Shown: positions 1 to 11,159 of the stretch, piece after piece
How the letters are laid out: each line of letters opens with the position of its first letter
Numbering within the stretch: position 1 is the stretch's first letter
Position numbers and translations under genes: made by a program
Source: Hydractinia symbiolongicarpus
Lineage: Eukaryota > Cnidaria > Hydrozoa > Anthoathecata > Hydractiniidae
Assembly (NCBI RefSeq): GCF_029227915.1
Contig: NC_079888.1
Location: 1,876,501-1,940,500 of the forward strand
DNA length: 64,000 nucleotides
Reading direction: 5' to 3'
The notes under the pieces: generated by a model
Database searches by the model: none
Told to the model about the DNA's origin: nothing
What the model saw: the letters and a program-made list of their open reading frames with translations, nothing else

Positions 1-189
1 ATATTAATAAACTGAAGTGCTTTTTTCCTGCGTCGAGCTTTTTATAGAAATTAAAAAAAGAGTATTAATATACTGAAATAACAGGACTGGCCTATTACAG
101 CAAAATCCTTTAATGAACTACATCAGTTTCTAGCTTTCATATTACACTTATTTAAATATGAATGCAAAACAATTTAACTTACATGAATG

Positions 190-1391
190 CGACTTTGTTT
201 TTTGAAACGTCTTTTGAACTTTCAACATTATTTCTCGATTCTTGCAACGACGTCCTTTTACTTTTAAGGTAAGTCTTAATTCCAGCTGGAAATAAAATAT
301 GAATATAGGTGCTGAAAAGTAGCAATTTAACAGGAATTAAGTTTTACAGTTTTGAATATTACCTTTTACCACATTGTCAACATTTGGAGTGCCTACATGG
401 AGAGTCTTCACAATCATCAAAAGGACTAAATAAATAATTCAGTAATGTAATTAGCTTGACATATTACATAACAGACATTTTGTGTAAGATGTTGCCATTT
501 TCTACATTCCAATCGTTAAGGCTGTGTTGTTAAGGCTGTTTGTATGCATACTTAATATCATTCAGGAAGACAGTATAAATGTCAAATACATGAGCAATAA
601 AAGAAAAAAGTACGTAATGATGTAATATACACTTGCTGTAATAAACCCAAGTCTGCAAGTCAGGGAAAAAAAACAAAAAAATATTTGTGACTGTTGTTGT
701 TCTGACCCGAAAATCCCGGGAAAAATCAGACCGACTTACTCGTTTTCGCAGGGACTTCAGGACGCAAACATAACATATTTTTGATGGCGGCCTAAAGACA
801 ATTTCCATACCCTAATGTTATTGGGAACAGTTATTTTTTCCGATTTTTCGCTTGCACTGAGATGCTTCAAGTGTTTCCAGTCTTTTTAAGTTAGTTTCGT
901 TCTGTTTTAGAAATTTGTCCATTGTTTCCTTCATTGAAAGAATAATATCTGAGCCTATATTGGAATAGAAAAGTTCACAAGATTTCGAAATGTTAAAATA
1001 AATATATTGCTACATAACTTTTGGTTTTCAGTTTATTCTCAACTCCAAAGAATGGGAAGCTTTCAAAAGTTGTGCCTGGCATATCTGACATAATGTTAAA
1101 AGCTGAGAGTGCACAATATAGGCAAAACAAAGGTGAATAGGAAAACAAAGCGCGATCATTTGAATCATACAATGTTGACGGTGTCGTTTTACTTGATATT
1201 CCAGATTGAGGAGTTGCTAAAACAAAGGATAATGCCGGAGATGCTGTAGTCGATGCAGAAACTGCAACAGCAGGAGACTGACTTGCAGAATCAAAAAAGG
1301 TAAATTTAGATGAGTGAGGCATGATGAAAACGTGCGTTTCGACCGAGTTCTCTTTCAAAAATAAAACAGCGTCGTGGTTTGCAAGCAGCAT
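190..1391 (-). CDS. Possible multi-exon gene, splicing unresolved
   Basis: Several open segments on the minus strand look exon-like. One starts with ATG at 1391 and is Ser/Thr/Ala-rich until a possible donor (TT|gtatga) near 1170. One around 1009-818 reads a hydrophilic helix-like stretch (KETMDKFLKQNETNLKRL) to a TAA at 818-820. One at 808-739 ends in a good donor (CGA|gtaagt). One near 297-190 lies between a ttccag acceptor and a gtaagt donor and is Lys/Arg-rich. The phases I tried between the first two segments do not join cleanly, so this may be parts of one gene or chance open frames. No family is recognised. Confidence 0.3.
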
Positions 1392-1734
1392 GAAGCTCCT
1401 AGATCTCGATAATTCAAGATCGAGACAAAATGTCTTATTAAATTCACAGACTCAACCTTTTCTTGCAGAACACCCAAATATACAGGACATTGCTATCTAA
1501 ATGTGTATGTGTATATTTTTTATATTATAAATCATTTAGTTATGTTAGGAATTAAGTTAAAATCAGATGTCAGGTATAATATTATATATGCAAGATAATT
1601 TTTTCTGAGTCCGCGAATTAGACTTGCATTCACATAATGGCAGAATAAATTGAACAAACGTGTTTACTGGTGGCTTGAACGAACGGAAGGAATGCGTGAA
1701 AGGAACTTAGCTATCAAATAATCTTTAAATATTT

Positions 1735-2115
1735 TGCGATCTTTAAATATTTTGCGCATAGTCTAATTAGCTTATGATGGCCTAACTAGGAGATTCTTTC
1801 CGGTCAAACATCGTCTTTCCGCAACCGCCATTTTGAAAACCACATTTCGTTCGACATATTTAATATCCAAATTAGCTCATTCTCGCAAAATTAAATATTT
1901 CGTCGAGCCGTCATTAGTCTTCGTTGAAATTTGGATGAGTTAGTCGCAACATTGGTAAGAATCAAAACAACAAGTAATATGAACGCGAATGTGCGCATTT
2001 TTTTCCGCAAAAGTTAAACATATAATTTCATATCCTAATCAGGCTATCAGCATGGCGTAATTAGGAGATGATAGCCTAATTAGCTTATATAACATAATTT
2101 GCTATTTTCCCTGAC
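1735..2115. repeat. Diverged MITE copy rich in CCTAATTAGG-like words
   Basis: The stretch is dotted with words such as tctaattagc, cctaactagg, cctaatcagg and cctaattagc, and it ends near a ccctgac motif. The same words and a ccctgactg end define the complete element at 27463-28092, so this looks like an older or partial member of that family. No complete terminal inverted repeat pair is visible here. Confidence 0.4.
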
Positions 2116-2129
2116 TTTTAATTAAAGAA

Positions 2130-2866
2130 AATAATTTACAAAGAGGTGGCAAGCCACCGCAATGATGAACTTAACTTATTAGGTCTTTGGAAATAAGCTA
2201 GAGGTTGTACTCCTCTAGAGAAAATGCCTCTAAAAGCACAATTCTCCCTTTTTACAAGGAATTAATTAAAAAAATATAAAAAAATAAAAAGGACACAACA
2301 CATTTGAAAAGATGGACAGAACTTTAACCAAGGGCAGGTAGGTTTCGACCCATATTTATGAACCTACGTACCCTAGATGTCTAGCTGAGTCACCCCGAAG
2401 AGGTCCGCGGACGGTCATCAGCAGAAATTAGACATCCCTATCTTCCTAAAGTAAACTTTGACCACTTTCTGTTCAACTGTGCTATTCTTTGTTTTTAACT
2501 CGGGTAATAAGTAGAGTCGTTACTCTCCGAAGACAAGATCATGTGTGATCAAACCCCCCCCCCCCCTGCTAATATATATATATATTTTTTTTAACTGGGG
2601 TAATAAGTGGAGTCGTCATTCTCCAAAGACAAGACCTAGTATGATCAAGCCCCCTTGCTAACTTAATTTTTATTTGATTTTGTTTTTATTTTTGATTGAG
2701 ATAATAAGTGGAGTCGTCACTCTCAAAGACAAGACTGAGTGTAGTCAAGCCCCCTTGCTGACTCATTCTGGTTAAAATATTCTTACCTCAGCTCTTCTAA
2801 AAAGAAAACATATGACTCGTGACTGTTAATAAGGCGGTCATCACAGAAAATTACTGCTCTATCGTT
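2130..2866 (-). mobile_element. 5'-truncated LINE copy: last USP codons plus 3'UTR
   Basis: Read on the minus strand, this is nearly the same sequence as 11155-11805, the end of the larger LINE copy to the right. It begins with the last codons of the USP-like domain (around CNDRAVIFCDD), stops at a TAA near 2775, and continues through the 3'UTR to an A/T-rich tail near 2130. The homology stops abruptly near 2866, where CACTA-like coding sequence begins. That is the pattern expected from target-primed reverse transcription with 5' truncation into an older element. Confidence 0.7.
2498..2780 (-). repeat. Tandem subrepeats in LINE 3'UTR, three units
   Basis: Three units of roughly 90-100 bases each contain GGTAATAAGTGGAGTCGT, a CAAAGACAAGA word and a CAAGCCCCCTTGCT-like word. 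The copy at 11525-11700 has only two units. The first unit here also carries a run of C and a short TA run. Confidence 0.6.
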
Positions 2867-2884
2867 AGCATATCATATCAAGGA

Positions 2885-4870
2885 CTCGACAGTGATGTTT
2901 TCGATGGTGCCGGCTGGAACACTTTTAAAAGAAATGGAGAATTGTATTTTAGCTAGGAAAGAAATTATGCTGTCAAGTTGAATGTCGACTGGTTTCAACC
3001 ATTCAAACACCTTTTAAGTTTTTCTGTTGGTGGAATTTACCTTGTTTTGATGAATTTACCAAGGGAAATTATATTTAGAAAAGAAAATGTTAAAACGATT
3101 GGAATTATTTCAAATATGAATAAGGAACCACCTACAAATAGCTTCATCAAGCCACTTGATTTTCTATCTGGCTTTACTTTGTGTTGGATGTGATATACTT
3201 GCTATCGGTAAATTATGTGCATTTCTAGGTAAGATCCATTTGCTAATGTACTATGGCAGAATATTTGTGAGGGGAAATTTTTGCCGTTTTCCATAAATTC
3301 TCTGAAAATCCACGAAAAAAATTGTGTTCAGATTTTTTAACTAAACAAATATATTAAAAATTAGTTTTGTGCTAAAATTTCTGGCATTCACGTAAATTGT
3401 GTATAATATACTCCCTTTTTTACTGTTTATTGATTTTTGTTTGTTTTAGGTCATTCAGCAACTCAAAGTTGGAATCCTCCTATGGATCACGTTACTCTGT
3501 CTAAGCTGAACTTCTTTTTTTTGACACTGTTCGCATGACAATCATTGATCCTATGCACAACTTGTTTATGGGTACTGCAAAACATAATCTAAGATATGGA
3601 AAGAACGTGGTTTTATAAACCGAACTTCCCAGATCAATATACAGAAACGTGCTGATCAATTTGTTGTACCATTTGATGTTGGTAAAATACCAAAAAAGAT
3701 TGTCACTGCTATTGATGAGTACAAAAATTGGACTGTTCTATTGTTTACGAGGTTCAATCCCATAGACACATCTTTCGTGCTTTAGAAAATTTGTTCTTGC
3801 CTGTCAATATCTTTGCGAACAAATTATATCTGAGACAGATCTTATTATCGCTCACAATTTGCTCCTTGACTTTTGTGAAACATTTGGATGGCAGATAAAG
3901 GGTGACACCAAATATGCACTTGCATCTCCATATTAAAGACTGTGTTGCAGACTTTGGTCCCATTTACTCCTACTGGTTGTTCTCATACGAAAAGTAATAA
4001 TTAAATTGTTATTATAAACTCTGGAACTAAAAGTATGTTATGGTTCAGAGAGACTGATTATGTTTTTACAATATCTTGCTTTATAAAACTGCATTGCTGT
4101 TTAATTTTTTTGTGATTTATAATTAAAACATAAAATTTCATGTTTTGTGCACTACTTTAGATACAATGATATTCTTGGCAATATTCCCACCAATAATAAT
4201 CATAATGTGGAAGTTCAAGTAATGAATAGATTTTCTCGAGATCTTTTTGTAATGAATATACCTAAGCCAGTCAAATTTGCTTAAGATTTTACTATATTGA
4301 TTGCAAAATTAAACAGTAGTGAAAAGGGTACATTGAAAGATATCCGCAGTTCCGCTATGTTGGAAGGTGCAATAATGTCGTCAAGGTAAATCTTTAGTTT
4401 GGATTTTTTGCATCGTTTTTAACTTCTACTGTTTAAAATTAATGCACGAAGGTATGTTTATCTAAACTACTTTGGATTTAGCAGATTGTAGGCATATAAT
4501 TTTGTTGTATCATTTTCATTGGATTTACAAATGTTCAAAGTCAAGTATGGTATGGTTGTAGCTAGCTGAATCTAGAGACAAAGAATATATATTCTCCTTG
4601 TCTTCTTTTTTACAATTGCATCATTTGAAGTCTACTTATAAATTTTTGTACCCAGCTTTGGATCTAGATAATGCAGTTATAACGTCGTTTTGCTACAAGT
4701 GCGCAAGCATCTATACACCTGGAAATGAATATAATTCACTCCAAGACAGAAGTTCTCGGTCAGTTTGTATTGTTAGCTACTGGACAGGAACAAATGGTAA
4801 GATCAGCAGCGTGGAAGAGATGAGTTTTCAACCACGGCACGGTTCAACACCTGTGCAGATTTTCAGTATG
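2885..4870 (+). pseudogene. Degraded CACTA-like (Transposase_21/DUF4218-type) transposase
   Basis: Open pieces read in order like metazoan CACTA-type transposases: VDWFQPFKH, then NLPRE and GII..MNKEP; a split GHSATQSW; DPMHNLFMGTAKH; then TPNMHLHLHIKDC with FGPIYSYWLFSYEKYNDILGN and an NRFSRD segment. Two introns splice in frame with GT..AG ends (3229-3449 joins FLG|HSAT; 3995-4160 joins SYE|KYND). Further on, 4604-4860 reads a C-terminal segment (CIVSYWTGTNGKISS). Frameshifts between 3490 and 3780 and a TAA after KPVKFA at about 4281 show it is dead. The upstream end is broken by the LINE copy at 2130-2866. Family assignment is from remembered motif order, not a search. Confidence 0.6.
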
Positions 4871-4949
4871 TGTTTTTTGTCATCCAGTGTTTTATTTTTG
4901 CATTATTTCCAAAATGTGCCCTGTAATATGCTGAAGCTTGCAGTTTAAT

Positions 4950-6050
4950 ATTATTTTTACTTGTAGTATATTTTCATGGATAAGGTATAATCTTCTTAAC
5001 TTTTTCAGATCTCTCCTATGAATAAATATTTATATGTTATTTATATGTTTTAGCTGAGGTACTATGGCTATGGTTTTGTATATTAAAAAAAGTTCATCAA
5101 GAATTAGATACTTTTTCGTAGTGTGACGACAATTTAATTTTCATTATAGCAGATTTGACATTATATATATTAGCAAATTATATATATTACAATCGTCGGT
5201 TTTTTACATTCCTTCTTTCTTTGCATTTTAACATGTATGAACTCTTTATCTATTAGAAAACCATATTAAGAAAAAGTTTAAATTGGATCATGAGTGCGTC
5301 AAATATTATCACTGAGCTATTTCAAATGATTCCACATGCCGTAAGCAAAAAAGCAAAAAAGAAACAGAGGATGATAACGCGAAGACTGGTTAGGTCTCTT
5401 GAGGTATTTAATCCTACATTGTTTGCTAAATTTGATTGTACCGCGCATAAAAGCATGTTCAGGCTACGATAGGCGAATTTTTAAATAAGGCAACGTTTAA
5501 GTTTTTAATTTTCTCCAATAAGCATAGCGTAAGTATACTCTAAGCCTGATTATAGTATTAGCATAAGCATAATACAACCAAATTTCTAATTTGCACTTTG
5601 CTTTTTTCAACATACAATTTTGTCTTTTTAGCTGTGGAACACACAGCTTCTAGTTTCAGCTAAAAGCTCGAACAAAATCTTGATCTTCTGGGAATTTACG
5701 CGTGTCTCCGAGGCGGTTAGTAAAAAAATCACGTAAAATATCACGCTATCTTCGGGTAAAAACTGCATAATCACGCGAAAACTCACATGATACCTGCTAC
5801 TTTTCCCCAATCAAATGATTTTGCCATAAACCGGCCAATCAGCGTCCATGTGCTCGAATACTCCTCCTCAATCCTCAAATGTACCACGATTCCGCGCAGT
5901 ACTGGTTGCAAACTGGTTTGAAGTAGTAAAATAAAGGTTTGATTGTGTAAAGGTATATAATAAATTTAGTTTATTTCATTTTACTGACAATTGACTGTAC
6001 ACTTGTCCTTCCAACATTATTCAACTTTTCCAGCGTTTTTTTTTTTTAAT
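4950..6050. other. No gene recognised
   Basis: AT-rich sequence with only short open frames. A 60-codon Lys/Arg-rich frame at 5290-5472 has no family resemblance I can defend and may be tail sequence of the degraded transposon. No inverted repeats or target duplications were noticed. Confidence 0.4.
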
Positions 6051-6189
6051 GCAGAATGTGGTACAAGCGTTGAAGTAGATTCTGGCCTAACTTTAAGGGT
6101 TCTTTTTAAGGGTTCATTTCATCAGGGTCACGAAAAATGTATATGTATGCTATACAAGAGAAATCCAATGTACCTGCAAAAAATTTAGC

Positions 6190-6600
6190 TATACAAGAGG
6201 AATCCAATGTACCTGCATGTCATTATAGGAATCTGTCTTTTCATTTTTTAAGCATGTTTTGCGATGGACAAAAAATGACATCAATCGTGTTCTTGAAAAG
6301 GGTGATAATTTGTATAAACTGCAAAATACAACTCCATTTTTAACATGCACTGAACTACCTAGAACTGTTTCAGTTGAAGATGTAAGTATTCATGTAAATT
6401 TTGACGATAATTGTTTTGGTTTTTTTGTGACTTCAGGTGCTACTTCTATTAATGAGTTGATTTCTAATTTAAGGTCAAATTTAAACCATGAAACAAGAAT
6501 TATATTTATTATCAATGGTGTTGCAGTGTCAATTTTAAAATGCAATCGTCATTATTACATTATTGATTCTCATTCATGTGGTCACTGTTACAGACAGTAG
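6190..6600 (+). pseudogene. Transposon-type cysteine-protease-like fragment
   Basis: The frame from about 6240 reads FKHVLRWTKND, LEKGDNLYKLQ, then LPRTVSV, FGFFVTSG, and ends IINGVAVSILKC..YYIIDSHSCG. The spacing of GD.LYK, a GF-rich strand, an I..NG..V strand and a final DSHS is like a cysteine-protease-like domain I associate with large ORFs of some animal Helitron-type elements. The N-terminal catalytic Cys region is not clear, because the upstream frame is broken. It ends at 6600 exactly where the USP part of the minus-strand LINE begins. Only a domain-like resemblance is claimed. Confidence 0.4.
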
Positions 6601-7466
6601 ATTGTCAACCAAAGGGGAAGATCCAATAAGTTCATCAAAAATAACTTGAAGGATCTCTGGCACATCTTGTTGGTGATTGTAATAAAACGCGTTATTGTTA
6701 ATAGCATGCATTCTGTTTTGCAGTGCTCGTAAGAAATTGGAAGGATCAATTGGTGAACGAGAGCGATTTAGTAGTGACATATTTAGGACTATAGAGTATA
6801 CTAGAGGAGATGACAAAGAGGACTCCTATGGTAATTGAGACCAAAGTCTTGGAGGAACCGTTAATGCTTGCAAAATGGAGTTTGCGTAGCATGTCTTCCC
6901 CTTGTTTATCAAACCAGCGTTGACGATGCTCACTTTTTGTTTAAGTTCCTGGTGAAGGTTATGATGTTCCGTGGGTTTTGCAATGACAGAGATATCTGAA
7001 GATGGACTTTTAATGGATTTGGTAACAGACGAGGATTTTTCATGAGGTATACTATCCTTTGGTCGTAGCAGTGTTGGCGGACTGCAGTGCGTAAGATCTT
7101 GTGACCACTGTGGTGAGTCTCGTGCAATCCAAATGCAAAAGGATGCTTTCATGCTTATATCGCCAAGCATGCTAGCGGTTAAAAATGCAAATTTGCTAGC
7201 GAAACCAACGCTTTTTAGGCAGCAAGTTAGAGACCTTGAAGAGTAGGCCCTAGCACCCAATTCTACTGCAAAAAGATGCGAAACCACCCGTTCCTACGTA
7301 TTACCTCGACCAAAGGGAAGTATTTGGAAAGCTTGGTGGAATGCCAGGATCCCATGAATTCTTCACAAGGACAAGTTTAATAATGTCTGGATGAGGGATG
7401 TGATTGCAATATGGCCAGGAAACACAAATCCTTCATTCAGATCTGCTAAAATCACCCAGTCACTAT
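6601..7466 (-). pseudogene. LINE copy A: RLE endonuclease fused to USP-like protease
   Basis: From 7466 leftward the frames read DWVILADL, then TCPCEE, HSTKLSKY and NGW, then SHLFAVELGARAYSSRSL, which matches the core and C-terminal part of the RLE nuclease of R2/NeSL-type LINEs, with frameshifts. Without a break in the frame running from 7287 to 6826, a 50-residue linker leads to GLINKGKTCYANSILQAL, a USP Cys box with the catalytic Cys in TCY. After one frame change, 6816-6574 reads SPIDPSNFLRALQ and HQQDVPEILQVIFDEL, the USP QQD box. The Cys-finger and His box are missing because the copy ends at 6601. The fused frame is direct observation; protease activity is inference. Confidence 0.7.
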
Positions 7467-8179
7467 CTTAAAGAAATTAATTTTCGCGGGAATTAATTTT
7501 CGCGGTTTTCCGCCATTTCCGCGAAAATAAAATCCCCCGAAAATAAAATCCCGCGAAAATTCTGGAAAGGCCTAATCCGCGAAAATAAGTTCCGCGAATT
7601 AAGTAGAAAACTTCCAGCCGCGAAATTTGCAAAAAAAAATTAAAATCCATAATTTGGGACGTCGCTGACATTTCATACGCAGTAAAAAAGATAAGAAAGT
7701 TTCACAATACAGCACGCTGCAGTGAAGTATCTTGTCTACAGGGACGGTGGGTGTAAATAAAATTGGGATTAGGCTCCCAGAAGGTGCTGAATACACTTTC
7801 TTGCTTATTACAAGCATGAGTACTGTCCAACTTGGAGCTATAACTATTCTCTGAGAAAAATCTTAAAGAGAAAAAACAATCCTTCAATTAGAAAAATACG
7901 ACACAAGACAGAGCTAACAACATAAACAGATTGGTTACAGAACAAACACAAATAGAAAAAATGTATATCACCAAAATATATAATATAAAAAAGAATTAAA
8001 TAAAAACCCTCCCGTGCACCAGAACTGTGACTCTGGCTGTAGCTTTCCACATGTGTTTAGAGGGCCCCAAAACTCAGCCTTACAGAGGAGGTTGTCATGA
8101 CAGGACCAGCCTGTACATATTTTGACTAAAGACAGCACGGTTGTCAAGCCTGAAGACCAAGTTAGTAAACTTAGGCACC

Positions 8180-9465
8180 TTACTGAACTGGGGTAATAAT
8201 AAAGTGAGTGGTTTTTGTTGGTATTACTTCCACTTTACAATTGCCAAGACCGGTTCGTCCACGCTGTACAGGACCCCTTATGGTTTTGTACTTTAATTCA
8301 CCCTCAGCTATGTCAACTGCATCGCTCACCTTCCAAGAACCTGCCTTTAAAGATGGATTGAGTGTTGACAGAATTGGATCTTTGGAGTGTCGCAAAAGTA
8401 GGTGACCACTAATCTTTGCGGATTTTAAAACAGAAGTGAGGCTCCTAATGGGCAAGGAGAGGAGTCAGCATATAGGGAGATGTTTGTGATGGAACGGTGC
8501 AAGTTCAGATATTTGCGTATGAACACTGACACCTTTCGCTCTAGGCGCCCAAAAACAGACATCGAAACCTTGTACATTAACAGTGACCACTGAATTCGCA
8601 GGATCCAAAGATGTTGCAAGATCCAAAGTTTTTGAGCTTCAGTGTATAAGGACTTATTAATGACACCAAGCTTTTCTATCAGCTTTTCCTCCAATTCGTT
8701 GATGGACTTCCTGTCTAAGATAAAACAATCAATAATCCGGCCTAAAAATCGCACTGGCGAAGCATGAATAGATAGGATATACTGTGAGAAATCAATGTCG
8801 TTTTCAGGGCTACTTACACTAAAAGGGGTGCTATTGATAGATCTTCCCTGGATGATCACAAAACTACGAGATTTTTCAGCGCGAAATGTCATATAGGCCC
8901 ATCTTAGAGCTGTGGTGCACCTGTTAAGAAGTACTTGTGTTCCAGCAACAGACGAAGACACGATGTTTATGTCGTCCATAAAAGCCCTTATTAAAGGTAA
9001 GGATACTCTGTTAGAGGTGATGTAGTATGACACAGATGTTGCCAGCGTATACTTCAAAATGATATTTATGTCTGATAAAAACAAGACGGTAGACAGGGTG
9101 CAGTCAGCGAAGATGCCCCTGAAGTGCTGGTGCCAATTGCTAGGAGCAGACTTGGATAATGATTTGCTGTACAGCCCAGAATAGTAAGTCTTTACAATGG
9201 CAATCCAAATAGGAGATATACCATACCTTTCCAAAGCAAAAAAGATTAATCTGTGCGGTATTGAGGGATATGCACTTGTGATATCCAATCAAATGGTGGC
9301 AAGATCAGTTCTTGCAGAGCGTGCATCTTTTAAAGCAGTCCAGATTGACGACATGTGTTGCCAACAGCCAACAGAGATTTAGGAGGGCTATAGGTGGAAA
9401 ATCTTGTAGGTTAGATGGTACAAGAGTTTTGGATTTGGGAATATAGATTTCTTTGGCATGACGCC
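8180..9465 (-). pseudogene. LINE copy B: reverse transcriptase fragment
   Basis: From 9465 leftward the frame starts WRHAKEIYIPKSK and RT finger motifs (PIALLN), then DITSAYPSIPHRLIFFALE (first catalytic Asp region), an F.G..AGCTLS-type segment (here GIFADCTLSTVLF), and AFMDDINIVSSS, the catalytic F-M-D-D box. SPVRFLGRIID and the thumb follow (WSLLMYKVSMSVFGRLE). A frameshift near 8430-8455 links to PIRSLTSVLKSAKISGHLLL; it ends at 8180 before the Cys/His knuckle. This RT piece lies wholly inside the TTAA-flanked element. Confidence 0.7.
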
Positions 9466-9466
9466 A

Positions 9467-9646
9467 TCACGACATTGACCCATTGAGTGAGGTAGCTGTC
9501 GAAGATGAAGATTCTGATGGCAATGAAGATTACGGAAGGGAGATGTATATAAACGAAATCGACGACGAAGATAGCGAGACGGTATACAAAGATGATGACG
9601 GAAATATTTTTAGCATTCTACAAAATGATCTCGACGATGATGCATA
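9467..9646 (+). CDS. Very acidic open segment, unknown
   Basis: An open stretch next to the LINE B 5' end reads DPLSEVAVEDEDSDGNEDYG and on to LQNDLDDDA before a TAA. It has no ATG in a convincing context. PiggyBac transposases often have acidic N-termini, but here the acidic run ends in a stop, so it may instead be the tail of another protein. Function unknown. Confidence 0.3.
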
Positions 9647-10019
9647 ATTGTAACTAAGAATTTATTAAAAACGTTTTTCCAACATAAAAAACCTTTTAAA
9701 ATTCAAAAATTTTTCGATTTTTTTCTTTAGAAATGTATACCTAAACTTCGCATTGCCAGTGTTTGATTATATAGAACTTTTAAAATGAAAAAGACGTTTT
9801 TCCTGATTTTACATTTCCGCAAAATTCTTCTAAAAGCTTTAACCGCAAAAACTAACTTCCGCGAAATTTTTAAAACTCTTTCAACCGCGAAAAGTAATTC
9901 CCGCGAAATTTCCTTTGCTGAGAGATCCGCAAAAATTAATTCCCTTTTTTCGCAAAGTTTAAGGCAGGGTAGTGTCCGCGAAAATTAGTTCCCGCGAAAA
10001 ATAATTCCTTTAAGGTAGC

Positions 10020-11154
10020 ATGGTGGAATAGACCGGTCAGTTTTGATCTTTTAGCGGAGGAATGAAAGGAGGAGGAAAGCTACCTGCTTTTACAAATGAC
10101 AATTTGAGGTGCTTTTTCATTTCCGGAACAACTTCAGATAAACAACGCTCTAGGCTTAACAGGAGCCCGCGAAGGACAGCATCGTGTCGGAAAGTGAAAC
10201 TTCCTTGTGATAGAGCAACCTTGCAAGCGCCTAACAACATACTTGTTTGGAACATAAGGCACAAGCAGATTCAGTACAAACATTTCAGCGCTTTAAATTG
10301 CTAGGTGAGGGAAGAACATCGTAAGTAGAAGCAAGGCAGAAGGAAAGCAAGTGTGGGGACATGGCAAGAATGGACTTCCAAGAGAGATCGTTTTTTATGT
10401 AATTTTCCCATCTCGTCCACTGCAGCACTTGCAACTGCAATGGAAGCCATGTTGGCTTCCTCATCGATATCTTTAGTTGTGGTCGATATTAATTTGCGAT
10501 ACGCATAGCACTATTTTGAAATCGGAATCTTGAATGATTTGTTGATCCCTAGACCTGCTTTGCCATACTGGGGAGTTCCCCACGACTGATTTCATTTTCA
10601 CCTCTGCCTCTGTTGTTCTTACTCCGCTGTCCACTTTCCACGTGCCGACTTTTAAAGTAGGTGCAGTGTTAGACACTAGAGGATCTTTGGAATCACGTAA
10701 AGGTAAATGACCACTTATTTTTGAGCAAGTAAGCAATGACGCCAAGTTCTTAATTGGCATTGGACAAGGCGAGCAGGAGCTATATAGGTAAATGTTTGAC
10801 GTGGAATTGTGCAGAGATTTTCTAATGAAAGTTGATATCTTCTGCTCCAGCCTTGTAACCAGAGACATTGGAACTTCATAAATAAAAACTGGCCATTGGA
10901 TTCGAGGAATTAAAAGGTTTTGCAAAATCCATTTTTGGGTCCCTTTGAAACACGAACCGTTTATGATGGTAAAACCGGGTTATAGCTTATTATCTAGCTC
11001 GTCGATTGCTTTGGCATCGGAAATCGTATCATCAATAATGCGACCGAGGAAACGAACTGGCGATGAATGGATTGACGGGATGTATGAAGAGAAGTCGATT
11101 TGTTACGAGTTGTGGGACACAGAAAAAGGTGTGGAGTTTACAGATCTACCTTAA
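10020..11154 (-). pseudogene. LINE copy A: RT palm end, thumb and CCHC knuckle
   Basis: Leftward from 11154 the frames read RSVNSTPFSVS, SSPVRFLGRIIDD, IPRIQWPVFIYEVPMSLV and FIRKSLHNS, then PIKNLASLLTCSKISGHL; each aligns by eye with copy B. At 10300-10037 it continues with a Cys-rich knuckle (ACALC) and GACKVALSQGSFTFRHDAVL, matching copy D. A premature stop after FVKAGSFPPP and frameshifts show decay. The 5' part of the RT is missing because copy D's 3' end lies at 11155. Confidence 0.65.
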
Positions 11155-11159
11155 AAAAA

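Larger units (their letters stand above)
7468..10013. mobile_element. TTAA-flanked inverted-repeat element carrying a LINE fragment
   Basis: TTAA at 7468-7471 and at 10010-10013 bracket inverted ends of about 34 bases that agree at nearly every position (left AGAAATTAATTTTCGCGGG; right, complemented, AGGAATTATTTTTCGCGGG, both followed by AAYTAATTTTCGCGG). Subterminal regions on both sides (about 7500-7625 and 9800-10000) are arrays of GCGAAAATTAATTCC-like words. TTAA target sites are typical of piggyBac-type transposons. No transposase is visible inside; instead there is a LINE RT fragment and an acidic frame, so it is non-autonomous or a composite. Confidence 0.6.
6601..11154 (-). mobile_element. 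LINE copy A (RT thumb, CCHC, RLE, USP), split by an insertion
   Basis: Two minus-strand segments, 11154-10014 and 7467-6601, read as consecutive parts of one non-LTR retrotransposon protein. The right part carries the end of the RT and the Cys/His knuckle. The left part carries the restriction-like endonuclease and the start of a USP domain. The break lies between HHA and DWVILADL, where copy D reads continuously HIASDWKILSDL. The intervening 2.5 kb is bounded by TTAA and inverted repeats. The 5' side abuts the 3' end of copy D at 11155, and the USP domain is cut at 6601. Several frameshifts and stops make it inactive. Confidence 0.65.
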
